Translations under genes and position numbers: made by a program
Assembly (NCBI RefSeq): GCF_027943255.1
Contig: NC_072896.1
Location: 45,038,501-45,102,500 of the forward strand
DNA: 64,000 nucleotides
Direction: 5' to 3'
Origin: Anastrepha obliqua
Lineage: Eukaryota; Arthropoda; Insecta; Diptera; Tephritidae
Notes under the pieces: model-generated
The model's database searches: none
The model's input: the letters and a program-made list of their open reading frames with translations, nothing else
Told to the model about the DNA's origin: nothing
In this document: positions 55,400 to 64,000 of the stretch, one piece after another
How positions within the stretch are numbered: position 1 is the first letter of the stretch
Layout of the letters: every line of letters begins with the position of its first letter

Positions 55400-56605
55400 A
55401 GTTTTAACTGAGTTTAACAAAGACATTTATTCTTCGCACTAACCGACGCCAGCTGGATTCACTAAGATAAGCCAAGTCCTTCTCTACCTGAACTTTCCAA
55501 CACAAAGAAGGTATTCTTCTTCCCCTGCTACCATCACCGAGTTCCACAACGAATTCTTACAGGCCCTAAAGTGTTTATATCCATTCAGTTTACCTGACCT
55601 TGCCAACGTCGCCGCTAGGCCTTTGTTCGCTGCGCTATGTCTATGGGACACACCCTGAGAAAGAGTGACGACAACATTACCAAACAGGCGCTGTGACCCT
55701 TCCAAAACCCAGGACGAAATGTAGGCAGACCACGAACCACCTGGCGTCGTTCAACGGTGGCTGAAATGAGATATTTGAATAAGACTTGGAAAGAATTTAG
55801 AGCTTAGAGAAGTTGTTGGCGCCTTATCCTCCAATTAGGAATTAGGAGAACCCTTTATACATATATGTCTATGTCGTCATAGAGCTCAATTAGGTTTTTG
55901 TTCTATGCTCTGTGATATCTGTGATATATACCAAGGGTTTAAAAATTGTCCGCAGAATCTTTCTCTCGTACACTCCAAGGGACGCCTCATCGAATGTTGG
56001 CCAAGCTTCTGCTTCATACAATAGGATGGGGCATAATGAGAGACTTATAAAGTGGTAGTTTTGTTCGTCTGGAGAGAACTTTAATGCTCAAATGTCTACT
56101 TAGTCCTGAGTAGTACTTCATGGGAAAAGATATTCTCCGTTGGATTTCAAGACTGACACTATTATCGGTGTTAATGCCGGTTCCCAAATAAATGAAGTCT
56201 TTTACAACCTCGAAATCATAACTGTCAACAGTGACGTGGGTGCCCATTGCGAGTGCGCTGACTGCTTGTTTCATGACAGGAGGTACTCCGGCTAGCCCTC
56301 GTTCACCACCAGACGTATTAGATTGGCTTCTTTATGCAGCTAAGGAAAGACAGAACTAATGACGTATAAATATCATCGGCATGCGCCAGCAACCGTACGC
56401 TCTTCAAGAAAATGAAGAGATCGGGTTCTGTATCATCGTTCATCGAAATGGCAGCATTTAAAAAAATAATCCCAAATGATGCCACCACTCTAAGTCCCAC
56501 ATTTTTTCGCATAAGCCAGTTTTGTTTCAGTTTAATTCGACACACAGATTTAACGTAAGGCTTAAAGTTGCAATTAAGGACCTGGGCTCGATGATGGTGC
56601 ACTCC
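55400..56605 (-). pseudogene. RTE-like LINE reverse transcriptase (minus strand)
   Basis: On the minus strand from 56600 the sequence gives FLKSVRLLAHADDIYTSLV, with an intact ADDI catalytic box. After shifts come VDSYDFEVVKDFIYLGTGIN, TDNSVSLEIQRRISFPMKYY, SGLSRHLSIKVLSRRTKLPL and an LIMP segment, then near 55480 a WKVQVEKDLAYLSESSWRRL ending. RT palm, thumb and C-terminus are all represented, so this is the longest RTE-type remnant here. Stops and frameshifts make it non-functional. It faces the plus-strand fragment at 54680-55205. Confidence 0.8.
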
Positions 56606-57115
56606 AAACTAGTTGCGAAATGCTTGACTTCTGGGTACTTGGTCATAGCGACATTGTAAGAAGTTGTGAGACAGACGACCTGGCTAGACTGGTGACCTGT
56701 GAGGTCGTTACCCCACGATGCGAGAGAATTTGGATCCCCCTACCTGCGGTCTGCTTCTGGAGAGGTGGGCTTCGCGTCAACTCAGCAAGCGCTGGGCAAG
56801 TACATAAACTTGGAAGGTCGCGAAATCGTCCTGGCCATGAGTGGATCAGAGGCGCTCGAGGGATCTCCCGCTATTAACAAAATCTCAGCTCTCGAATTTC
56901 ATGGGTGCAGTTACAGGATGATATACATGCTGTGAGAGACCGCATTAATCCGAGCCCTTTTTGCGTCAGTTGCATGGAGTATGAAGTGGATTCATCTCAG
57001 CACTTTTTCCTTAACTGCTCTGCTTTTACAGGGCCAAGATTTAAAACTCTTGGCGCTCATCTCTTGGCTACACCTGCTGATATACCGAGCAATGGTATCA
57101 AAACTTGATGAATTT
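56600..57115 (+). pseudogene. LINE remnant: RNase H end and C-terminal zinc motif
   Basis: The plus strand reads VLGHSDIVRSCETDDLARLV, the last RNase H motif (normally GH.DI.GN..ADELAR). Then come TCEVVTPRCERIWIPLP, a linker in shifted frames and, from 56905, NPSPFCVSCMEYEVDSSQHF then FLNCSAF (C-x2-C-x8-H-x4-C) and FKTLGAHLL. It is an R1/LOA-type family, and RT is absent. Confidence 0.72.
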
Positions 57116-57389
57116 CAGCAGTAGTGCGAAGCGGCTAACATCACCGTAAATAAGTCATCGTTCGGTTGCCTTCAACAAATACACATCACCCCTCCTCTTT
57201 TCTTCTCAGCCTTCGCATCTACTTCGCATTAGTATCAGAAAGGACGAATTCTTGATTTTCATCCAAGTGTGCCCTCTCTATGCCCCTTTCAAACTGAGAA
57301 CTGATAACGAATAGAAAGTGATTTGTCTTCAATTACTAATGCAACTAAACCTTCTAAGCGAAAATTCTGAATATTAAAAATGTTAATTA

Positions 57390-57785
57390 AGTTAGCGTGT
57401 GAAATATTGGGCTTGTTGAAATTTACGACGAGTCGATTTGTCTGGATCCAGTTGAAAACTCTCAACCACAGCAGCCAAATTCGCATTGGTACGCACCATA
57501 CGATGACGGTGACCGTGGGTGTTGTCTACTTGCAAACCAGTCTCACGAAATTTTTGCACAAACTTGCGCATGGCACACGCATTTTGTGCTTCATTACGAA
57601 CAAAACTTCTTTTCGGTAAGCGCACACTTTGGGCAACACAACATTCACTTTGCCAACAAGTTTGCAATATTCTCCTCTCCCTCGGCGGTGATACGATGTT
57701 GATTGACAGCTGAATGTTTGAGCGGGAAAAGGCTGTGAGTGTCCAATACAAGTATTTGGACCACCCAGTATGCTAACTGTTCTAC
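57390..57785 (-). mobile_element. IS630/DD41D-type transposase N-terminal (HTH) fragment
   Basis: The minus-strand frame contains AMRKFVQKFRETGLQVDNTH, GHRHRMVRTNANLAAVVESF and QLDPDKSTRRKFQQAQY. This is the linker and second helix region that precedes the catalytic domain in these transposases. The catalytic domain is missing, and the sequence ends near 57390. At the 5' side TACTGGGTGGTCCAAATACT at about 57770-57751 (minus) may be the element end. Confidence 0.65.
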
Positions 57786-59312
57786 AGGTATAGTCAGACA
57801 GTCGAACAGTTAGCGAGACATTTCTACACAAAAAAATATACTCTTGATTTATCATTTAATTTGCTTTTTATTTTATTATTTTTAGCTGAAATTTATATAA
57901 CGTCGCACAATTTTGCTATCACCACATTTATTATTGCGTGCGCACATACATACATATACACATATACATACATACATATGTACATACATACTCTCATATG
58001 TAAGAATTCCATGTAGTTTTTGTTGTGGCTGTGGTTGGCACGGGTGTAAAGTAAGTATAAAAATAAAAGACAAAAAAACCGTACACGTAATAGAGCTGGC
58101 TGCTCGTGGTTACGCGCATTTAATGAAAATCTTTTGTCACTACATTACGGGTCTAACCTTCCACCGCCAGCGCTGAGTGCGCAGCGCGAAACCAACATAG
58201 ACACCGCGCCTGCCATCAGCCCCACTGTACGTGTCCCCGCGAAAGCTACTACTTTACGAGTATTATTGTAAAATCACTGAGGATGTATTTTTTCTGTGTA
58301 TGGTTGTAAGTACAAAATAAATACTATATAGTCACGCTTATACATATGTACAAATACTTACTTCTACATATAATACTATGTATGTATGTGTGTGCGCGAG
58401 TGTGCGCTTTTGACATTCCAAACTGGTGTTTGGTATTTAGCAGCCAACAAGAATGTCTGGCATGCAAACTGGATTTGCTAACATTTGCACAAATGCAATG
58501 AAGCCCACAGTACAAAACCAATGCGCTGCGCTGCCGCCACCACCCCACCTATCCTCGGCATTTACATTTACCACTTCCCTGCTGATCGGCAACAAGCAAC
58601 AATTCTCCACCAAGCGGTACTACTGTTGTTGCTTTTTACGCTTTGTACAAACTTCTATCGTTCTTTTGCCGCAACAAAAGTGAGAACATAAATTGTTAAA
58701 GCTGTTTCGTTCGCCCAACCAGACCGCGCACTCCTCCACCCTTAAGGTCCCAACACCTCAATTGCGTTTAACTATTGCAATTGCAATACATACGGGCTTG
58801 TACATATGTATATGTATGTATGTATGTGTGTATGTAAGTATGTATGTATGTACGTATGTACATATGTATGTGTGTATGTATGTATGTATGTATGTATGTA
58901 GCATATAATATATGCGCGCTTGTGTTTATGTTTGCTTACGCTTGGTGCATCACTTGTGTTGTTTTTGTTTTTGTTGTTGTTGTTGCTCGTGAATCATTGG
59001 TGCGGTTTCGCGTTCGGGTTCAATGCACAGCATTGATTGCTGCAACTAATTGTTGTTATATGTATTGCAAATGCCGTGGCAGAGGTGGAAGTATCTACTC
59101 GAAAAGTATTATAAACTTATGAAGCTTCCACCGTTTTTCTTCAATTTCATTTTTTCATTTGTTTCCCTTAGACTGCTGCTTTGTGCTTATTTTATTCCTT
59201 TGGAAGAAAGGTAACTGTTGATGAGATCAATGACTTCATCCGGCTTTGCGGGATAATCAGTTCATTATATGTAAACAAAACAGGGAGCTAGTGCAGGGGA
59301 ATAGTGCAAACC
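57785..59312. other. No recognisable gene; microsatellite-rich
   Basis: CATA tracts (57945-57990), a long TATG tract (58800-58905) and a TTG tract (58965-58990) dominate. The frames here, including the 92-codon one at 58844, are translations of these repeats. Confidence 0.5.
58800..58905. repeat. Long imperfect (TATG)n microsatellite
   Basis: This is about 100 bp of TATG units with TACG, TGTG and TAAG variants, the longest tetranucleotide tract in the window. Confidence 0.93.
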
Positions 59313-59316
59313 TTAA

Positions 59317-60302
59317 CCCTAGAATCGTAAGATAGTTTTACCGTACGTTAATGCTAATATATGTAAATTTTACGTACAGCACAAAAATTTAAAATAAATG
59401 TTCAACAAAAACTTATATATCTTCTGTTTTGATTTTATTTATTGAAAATACAAAGTTTTATGTTTCTTAAAGTGAATTATAAAAAAATGGATATGGACCT
59501 AGTTTATGTTTTATTTTAATAACAGTCTTTAAAAAACATCCGCTTTTAATAATATTTACCTGGTCGAATATAAACAACATTCATAGCCATTGCTCTTCCA
59601 CTACTACGATGCACTGGATTGCTACTCCAAACATGACCATTCCTTCCCAAAAGTGGATTAGAACTGGATACATCTTCAATGTCATTTAGTTGTAGGTGCA
59701 CAGTTGGTGCTGACTTCTGATTTTTTGCCGGGGGACCTTTATTTTTTTTTTTCAGATGCCATATTTTGAGCGGACTCCACGGCTTTCATCAGTTCCTCTT
59801 CAAAAGTATTTTTATTATTAATTCAGGAGAGTAGTCTGGATCCTCCAAACTATCGTCACTGTCAAAATCAACTTCCACTTCAAGGTTGTCCTCAGTAAAG
59901 CTTACATCGCTGGCAATACTGTCCAGGAGGGCTTCTATTTCTGCATCCGCAAGGCAACGACTTGAGTTTTCCATTATTTTCTTTTATTTCTCCTGAAAAC
60001 CGCACGGAACATAAATTTCATTTACAAATATTTATACGCTAATAACAAGACCACGTAAAACTTACGTACAAAAATGTATACGTTAATGCTAAGACCACGT
60101 AAAATTTACGTGCACACTTTTTTTTAAAGAACGATTAAAGCTAAACGCGAAGTAACAACTGATTTATGATTCACTTGTTAATGCAACAATAAAATAAAGG
60201 AAGCACTGCCAAGAGGTCGTAGCGATAGCGCCAAACGGTAAAGTGTAACTGACTTTTTTTTGCGACATACACGTAAAATTTACGTATATTACGATTCTAG
60301 GG
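59317..60302 (-). mobile_element. piggyBac-like element, 986 bp deletion derivative
   Basis: The ends CCCTAGAATCGTAA (59317-59330) and its exact complement (60289-60302) are each bordered by TTAA (59313-59316 and 60303-60306), the diagnostic piggyBac target. Near the ends sit repeated near-palindromes of the ACGTAAAATTTACGT type (59361-59375, 60053-60067, 60097-60111, 60271-60285) and a shared TACGTTAATGCTAA on both sides (59344 and 60079), likely transposase-binding sites. Inside is the N-terminal part of a transposase on the minus strand. An intact relative would be about 2.4 kb, so most of the coding region has been deleted. Confidence 0.92.
59550..59974 (-). pseudogene. piggyBac transposase, N-terminal part
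   Basis: From the minus-strand ATG at 59974 the protein starts MENSSRCLADAEIEALLDSI and continues with an acidic region (FDSDDSLEDPDYSPE). Both are typical of piggyBac transposase N-termini. After a frameshift near 59810 it continues EEELMKAVESAQNMAS, GPPAKNQKSAPTVHLQLNDI and GRNGHVWSSNPVHRSSGRAM, ending NVVYIRPGKYY and a stop. The WSSNP...GR...N...PG pattern marks the beginning of the conserved domain. The catalytic core (DDD) and C-terminal Cys-rich domain are absent, so the copy is non-autonomous. Confidence 0.88.
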
Positions 60303-60419
60303 TTAAAACTGGGCACAGCTTTTGTTTATCGTTTTTTATAGACAAAAAACTATTTGTGCTAGTAATTAATTTATTAGTAGAGTAGGGGACTCGCTATAAA
60401 TCACGCAAAAACTGAAATA

Positions 60420-60930
60420 ATTCTCTTCACAAGCAAACATAGGCTTCCTATAATCTCCCCGCTGGCTTTTAAGGGTGTTGAGATTCTTTGAGAGAGAATG
60501 TACTTAGGACTCATATTAGATAGGAAACTCACATGGAAACCTAATATTGATTGGCTATATACATACTTCGGTAGTTAGACCAATTTTAATATATGGAATA
60601 CTACGGCTGCTTCCTTGAATATCTACACCGTTTCCAGCTGGCCGACAGCCCTTTTTGCCCGAGTTGCTCGAATACACTCGAGAGCGCAGAACATGTGGCC
60701 TTTCACTGCAGACGTTTCAGTGAAGAACGAGCAATACTGGCGAAGGCATTCGAACACCCGCCATCCCACGCAAGATTCGTCCAGGATATGTGCACGACCA
60801 TCACTAAATGGGACGCCGCAAAAACGTTCGTGGCTACAGTCGTGACGAGGCTCAACCGCATTGCCTGGGAAAGGAAAGCCCAGAAACGACAGCAACAGTT
60901 GCTTCTGCAGCAACAACAGCAGTAGACGCA
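60420..60930 (+). pseudogene. LINE remnant: RT thumb piece joined to C-terminal zinc motif
   Basis: The frames around 60400-60590 give AKTEIILFTSKHRLPIISPL, GVEILRERMYLGLILDRKLT and then VVRPILIYG, all RT segments, compressed by deletions. From 60593 an open frame of 110 codons reads EYLHRFQLADSPFCPSCSNT, LESAEHVAFHCRRFSEERAI (C-x2-C-x8-H-x4-C) and NRIAWERKAQKRQQQLL, ending in a Gln run (CAG/CAA). It is the C-terminal end of an R1-type ORF2. RNase H is deleted. Confidence 0.8.
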
Positions 60931-61400
60931 GAAAGATAGACTAAGTATTCAAAAATATTAAGATACTAAATTAATTAGGTAGCAAGACCAGCTAGATTAT
61001 TTTTTATGCAATGTGCTTAATCCAGCCAAGCCATAACTCGACAGTTCTTAGCAGAAACGGAAGGGGGAAAAATCAACCAAACAACGTTATAAATATAAAG
61101 CCTATGCATTGATTACAAAGTTTTGGTACCTTTGCTAGCAGGTAGACAGTGGAGATGAACTGTTTTAGACAAACCGACGACAGACACAGACGCTTGAGCC
61201 AAACACTCACAACACTACCGAACTGAAGACAAGACAAATGTTTTGTGAGTATCGGACTATTGCATTTTCTCAGATGTTTAACTCCCCCCACAACCGCTTT
61301 CGAAGCCAGTGGGAGAAGTGAATACTATCGATGGCGTAAATCTCCATACGCCCACAGGAGCGGAACCTAGACGCAGGAGCCTGTTGTGTCAATAGACATA
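60930..61400. other. No recognisable gene
   Basis: This is probably LINE-associated or intervening sequence. The 72-codon minus-strand frame at 61073 has no motif. Confidence 0.35.
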
Positions 61401-61550
61401 AACGCGGTTCCACCTTGAAGAAATGCTAACGCGGTTCCAGGGTGGAAATCAGCCGAGGAGGAGTGTTAGTGGGAGTATGCCCCACATACCATTGGTGTGA
61501 CGGCACCTTTGATGATGTTTCAGGCACATTGATTTACACCTCCTGACTAC
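61400..61550 (+). mobile_element. LINE 3' UTR with A-rich tail
   Basis: ACGCGGTTCCACCTTGAAGA, a repeated AACGCGGTTCCA, CATACCATTGGTGTGACGGC and TTTGATGATGTTTCAGGC match the 3' UTR fragment at 6885-7010. The tail is A12 followed by TATATATATA (about 61552-61572). Confidence 0.55.
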
Positions 61551-61574
61551 AAAAAAAAAAATATATATATATGG

Positions 61575-62099
61575 AATACTTATCTACTCTAAAGGCGAGT
61601 TACGCTAAAATCATGAGTAAGGTCCAAAGAACAGCACTTTTATGCATCTCTGGTGCTTTAAGGACTACCCCAAACAAAGCGCTAGAAGTGCTAAAGTGCT
61701 CAATTTGCCTGCACTAAATCTCGTAGGAAAAAACGTGGCCGCCGCCTCGGCGCTTACACTCAAAAGTATGGCGCTATGGAAAGAACGGCGGTTTGGCCAC
61801 GCCTGTATTTTCCACCCTCTGAACAGTCACAAACAAGAAATAGACTATTCTACTCCTAGACTTACTTTCGATAAGCTCTTCAAGACAAGTATACCGTCAA
61901 GAAGAGAGTGGCAGACAGCGAGGCCATGGAGAAGGGGGGAATTAAATTTTTATACATATGGTTCCAAGCTAGACGATAAAGTTGGCTATGGAGTATTTTC
62001 GAAAGAATTAGGACTGGAACTATCCGTTCGACACCCAGACTACTGTAGTGTCTATCAGGCAGAGGTTCTAGCCATAGAAGAAGTGGCTACATACAAAAA
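61575..62099 (+). pseudogene. LINE remnant: RT end and RNase H, interrupted
   Basis: The plus strand reads KIMSKVQRTALLCISGALRT and TPNKALEVL. After a one-step frameshift it continues NLPALNLVGKNVAAASALTL and GHACIFHPLNSHKQEIDYST. The RNase H part is ELNFYTYGSKLDDKVGYGVF (first acidic motif YTDGS altered to YTYGS), then VRHPDYCSVYQAEVLAIEEV. The ORF runs into a hairpin repeat at 62100 and the rest of RNase H is missing. A frameshift and the D-to-Y change show decay. Confidence 0.83.
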
Positions 62100-62562
62100 T
62101 TTTCAACTACCTTTATGCAACTGTTTCTACATGAAATCGCTCGTATAAGTAATGACGATCATTTTTAACCCAAAATTATTAAAATCGGTTCATTTTTGAC
62201 TAAGTTATGAGCATTTAAAAAAAAAAATTTCTTATATTATTAAAAAAAAATCGATTTTGAGCCGAAAAACAAAATTGCCAATAAAGCTTGAAAAAAAAAT
62301 TTTTCGGGCGAACAAAAAAATACGTGTCTCATTATTTTGACCAGAGAGCAACATATTTGAGTTACATCGAAATCGAAGAACATGTCCCGAATAGCCCTTT
62401 TGAATTGAAATGGAAAGAATCTATATAAGAAATTTTTTTTTAATTACTCATAACTTAGTCAAAAATAAGCCGATTTGAATGATTCTGGGTTCAAAATAAT
62501 CGTAATTACTTACACAAGCGACTTCATGCAGAAACAATTGCAATAAAGAAGTTGAAAATGTT
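62100..62562. mobile_element. Hairpin (inverted-repeat) element in the LINE
   Basis: The left arm starts TTTTCAACTACCTTTATGCA and runs through CTACATGAAATCGCTCGTAT and GGTTCATTTTTGACTAAGTT. The right arm is its imperfect complement, ending AATTGCAATAAAGAAGTTGA then AAA, with arms of about 120 bp. Between the arms are AAAATTGCC and ACGTGTCTCATTATTTTGAC blocks. There is no ORF. It interrupts the RNase H frame of the LINE. Superfamily and target duplication are unclear. Confidence 0.72.
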
Positions 62563-62777
62563 TTATTTTGCAAAAAACAAAAAGTGCGAAACAGGGTTTT
62601 TACTCAAAAATTCATTATTCAAAAACAACGCATTTTAGCTACTAGGCATTCAGCTCAATTAAAGTTTGAGATGTCCTTTTGATTTAAAAAAAGTTATAAA
62701 AAAAACAAAAATACTCTTTTTGAAATATTGAATTTCGAAAAAATTTAATTTTTTTTTCTTTTTTGCTAAATAAAAAA

Positions 62778-63097
62778 TTTTCAACTACTTTTTTGCAATT
62801 GTTTCTACATGAAGTCGCTCGTGTAAGTAATTGCGATCATTTTGAACTCAGAATTATTAAAATCGGTTCGTTTTTGACTAAGTTATGGGCATTTAAAAAA
62901 ATTTTTTTCTTACATAATTAAAAAAAATCGAATTTGAGCCGAAAAACAAAATTGCCGATAACTCTTGAAAAAAATGTTTTTCGGGCGAACAAAAAAATAC
63001 GTGTCTCATTATTTTGACCAGAGAGCAACATATTTGAGTTACATCGAAATCGAAGAACATGACCCGAATAGCCCGGTTGAATTGAAATGGAAAGCAT
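62778..63097 (+). repeat. Second copy of the hairpin element, right arm missing
   Basis: This repeats 62100-62420 in direct orientation, offset 677-678 bp, with a few percent differences. It runs from TTTTCAACTACTTTTTTGCA to GAATTGAAATGGAAAG and lacks the closing arm. The 62562-62778 spacer is AT-rich and unassigned. Confidence 0.85.
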
Positions 63098-63109
63098 CAT
63101 ATATTTTTT

Positions 63110-63800
63110 TTAATTTGAAGCAACAATTTTGAATAAAAACTAAATAAAAATTGTTTTCAAAAATAAAGGACTAAGATGACACCTTTTTGAGAAATGATTA
63201 AAAAAAAAAATTTCGAACAAATTTTGAACAAAAAATAATTTTTTTTCCAAAAAAACTAAAATATAGAAAAAATCTCTGAGGTGAGATCTTTTTGAAAAAC
63301 GAAAAAAAAAAATTGTTTTCCCAACAATAAACATATTTACTTAAAAAACAAGCATTCAAGCCCCACTTTTGAACAAAAACTTGACAAAAAAATTTTTTTG
63401 AACAACGAAATTAATTTTTTCCAACAAAAATATAAGAAAATTTTTTAATAAAAAACTAAATTTTTTACCATAAATAAGAAAAAAACGACTGAGATGAGAT
63501 CTTTTTCAAAAATGATAGAAACCAATTTGGCAACAATTTTGAACAAAACAATAAGTTTTTTTTTTCAAAAAATTAGAAATCAAGAAAAAGTCTGAAGTGA
63601 TCTCGACACCTTTTAGAAAACTGACAAAAAAAAAAATTTCAACAATTTTGCACAAAAAAAAGTAAATTTTTTCCAACAATATTATACAAAAAATTATTTT
63701 TTTTTTCCAAAAAAAAAAAACAAAAATTCAAACAACAATTTTGAACAAAAAATATTAAACAAAATTTTTTCTAAGTATAAAATATAAAATAAAAATAAAA
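63110..63800. repeat. A/T-rich degenerate tandem array
   Basis: Variants of TGAGATCTTTTTGAAAAACG recur near 63170, 63280, 63495 and 63600. They are separated by TTTTGAACAAAAAATAATTT-like blocks, so the region is a decayed tandem array with a unit of about 105 bp. It is dominated by A and T homopolymers, so open frames such as 63140-63334 (Phe-rich) are artefacts. The last 200 bases (63800-64000) show nothing I can assign. Confidence 0.55.
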
Positions 63801-64000
63801 ATCTATAAAAACGAGTTGAAGAACCAAACATATTTCACTTTAAGAAATTCTATAGCAGAGATTGCGAAACCCGTGAGAGTATTTCTATCTGTGACGTAAC
63901 CAGAAAGAGAACGACATGCTTAAGAAACTTCTTGCCTTTCATGCCTCTGGCGATGTCAAATGGAGAAACTAAAATATCTGTTCGACGTGGTGGACAGAAT

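Noticed and set aside
58844..59122. 92-codon frame starting MYVRMYICMCVCMY
   Set aside because: It is a translation of the TATG microsatellite.

Overview
The window looks like AT-rich euchromatic or intergenic DNA from a higher dipteran, most likely a tephritid fruit fly. That is an inference from several things: TATG/CATA and CA/GT microsatellites, many decayed mariner/IS630-type transposons, R1/LOA-, Jockey- and RTE-like LINE 3' ends, and a multi-copy tRNA-derived SINE. No bacterial features, rRNA, CRISPR array or confident tRNA gene was seen. No host protein-coding gene was recognised with confidence. The best host-exon candidate is a short open segment near 52.0 kb on the minus strand.

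Almost everything that can be recognised is mobile DNA, and nearly all of it is broken.

0-9 kb: two abutting LINE remnants, a decayed mariner, a tandemly doubled 239-bp repeat, a Jockey-like LINE tail, two tRNA-derived SINEs and a LINE RNase H/zinc-finger remnant. 9.6-18 kb: an RTE-like LINE with a mutated catalytic box, SINEs, RTE pieces and two adjacent minus-strand mariners. 20-24 kb: a DD34D mariner with a long ORF but a mutated first catalytic Asp, DD41D fragments, a LINE RNase H remnant, and a 713-bp foldback element flanked by TTAA. 25-33 kb: a mariner split by an inverted-repeat element, further mariner and RTE pieces, and a mariner running tail-to-tail into a DD41D fragment. 34-36.5 kb: a Helitron-like unit carrying a 13-copy, ~128-bp tandem array. 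37-39 kb: a LINE end cut by a DD41D element, then another mariner. 41-42 kb: a 123-bp in-frame tandem duplication. 44.6-47.8 kb: a mariner cleanly interrupted by a 114-bp TTAA MITE, a further copy of the 239-bp family, and the best preserved DD41D element with both terminal inverted repeats. 48-57.8 kb: LINE, SINE, DD41D, TTAA and RTE remnants. 59.3-60.3 kb: a piggyBac-like deletion derivative with intact ends and the N-terminal part of a transposase. 60.4-64 kb: LINE remnants, a hairpin repeat family inserted into one of them, and an A-rich degenerate array.

The main themes are nested insertion, internal-deletion derivatives of one DD41D transposon group, and at least four structurally different units bounded by TTAA. 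These are mobile elements and their relics, so there is no pathway in which the genes cooperate. Any present-day activity would depend on transposases encoded elsewhere in the genome. All family assignments were made by eye from motifs and remembered consensus, not by database search.
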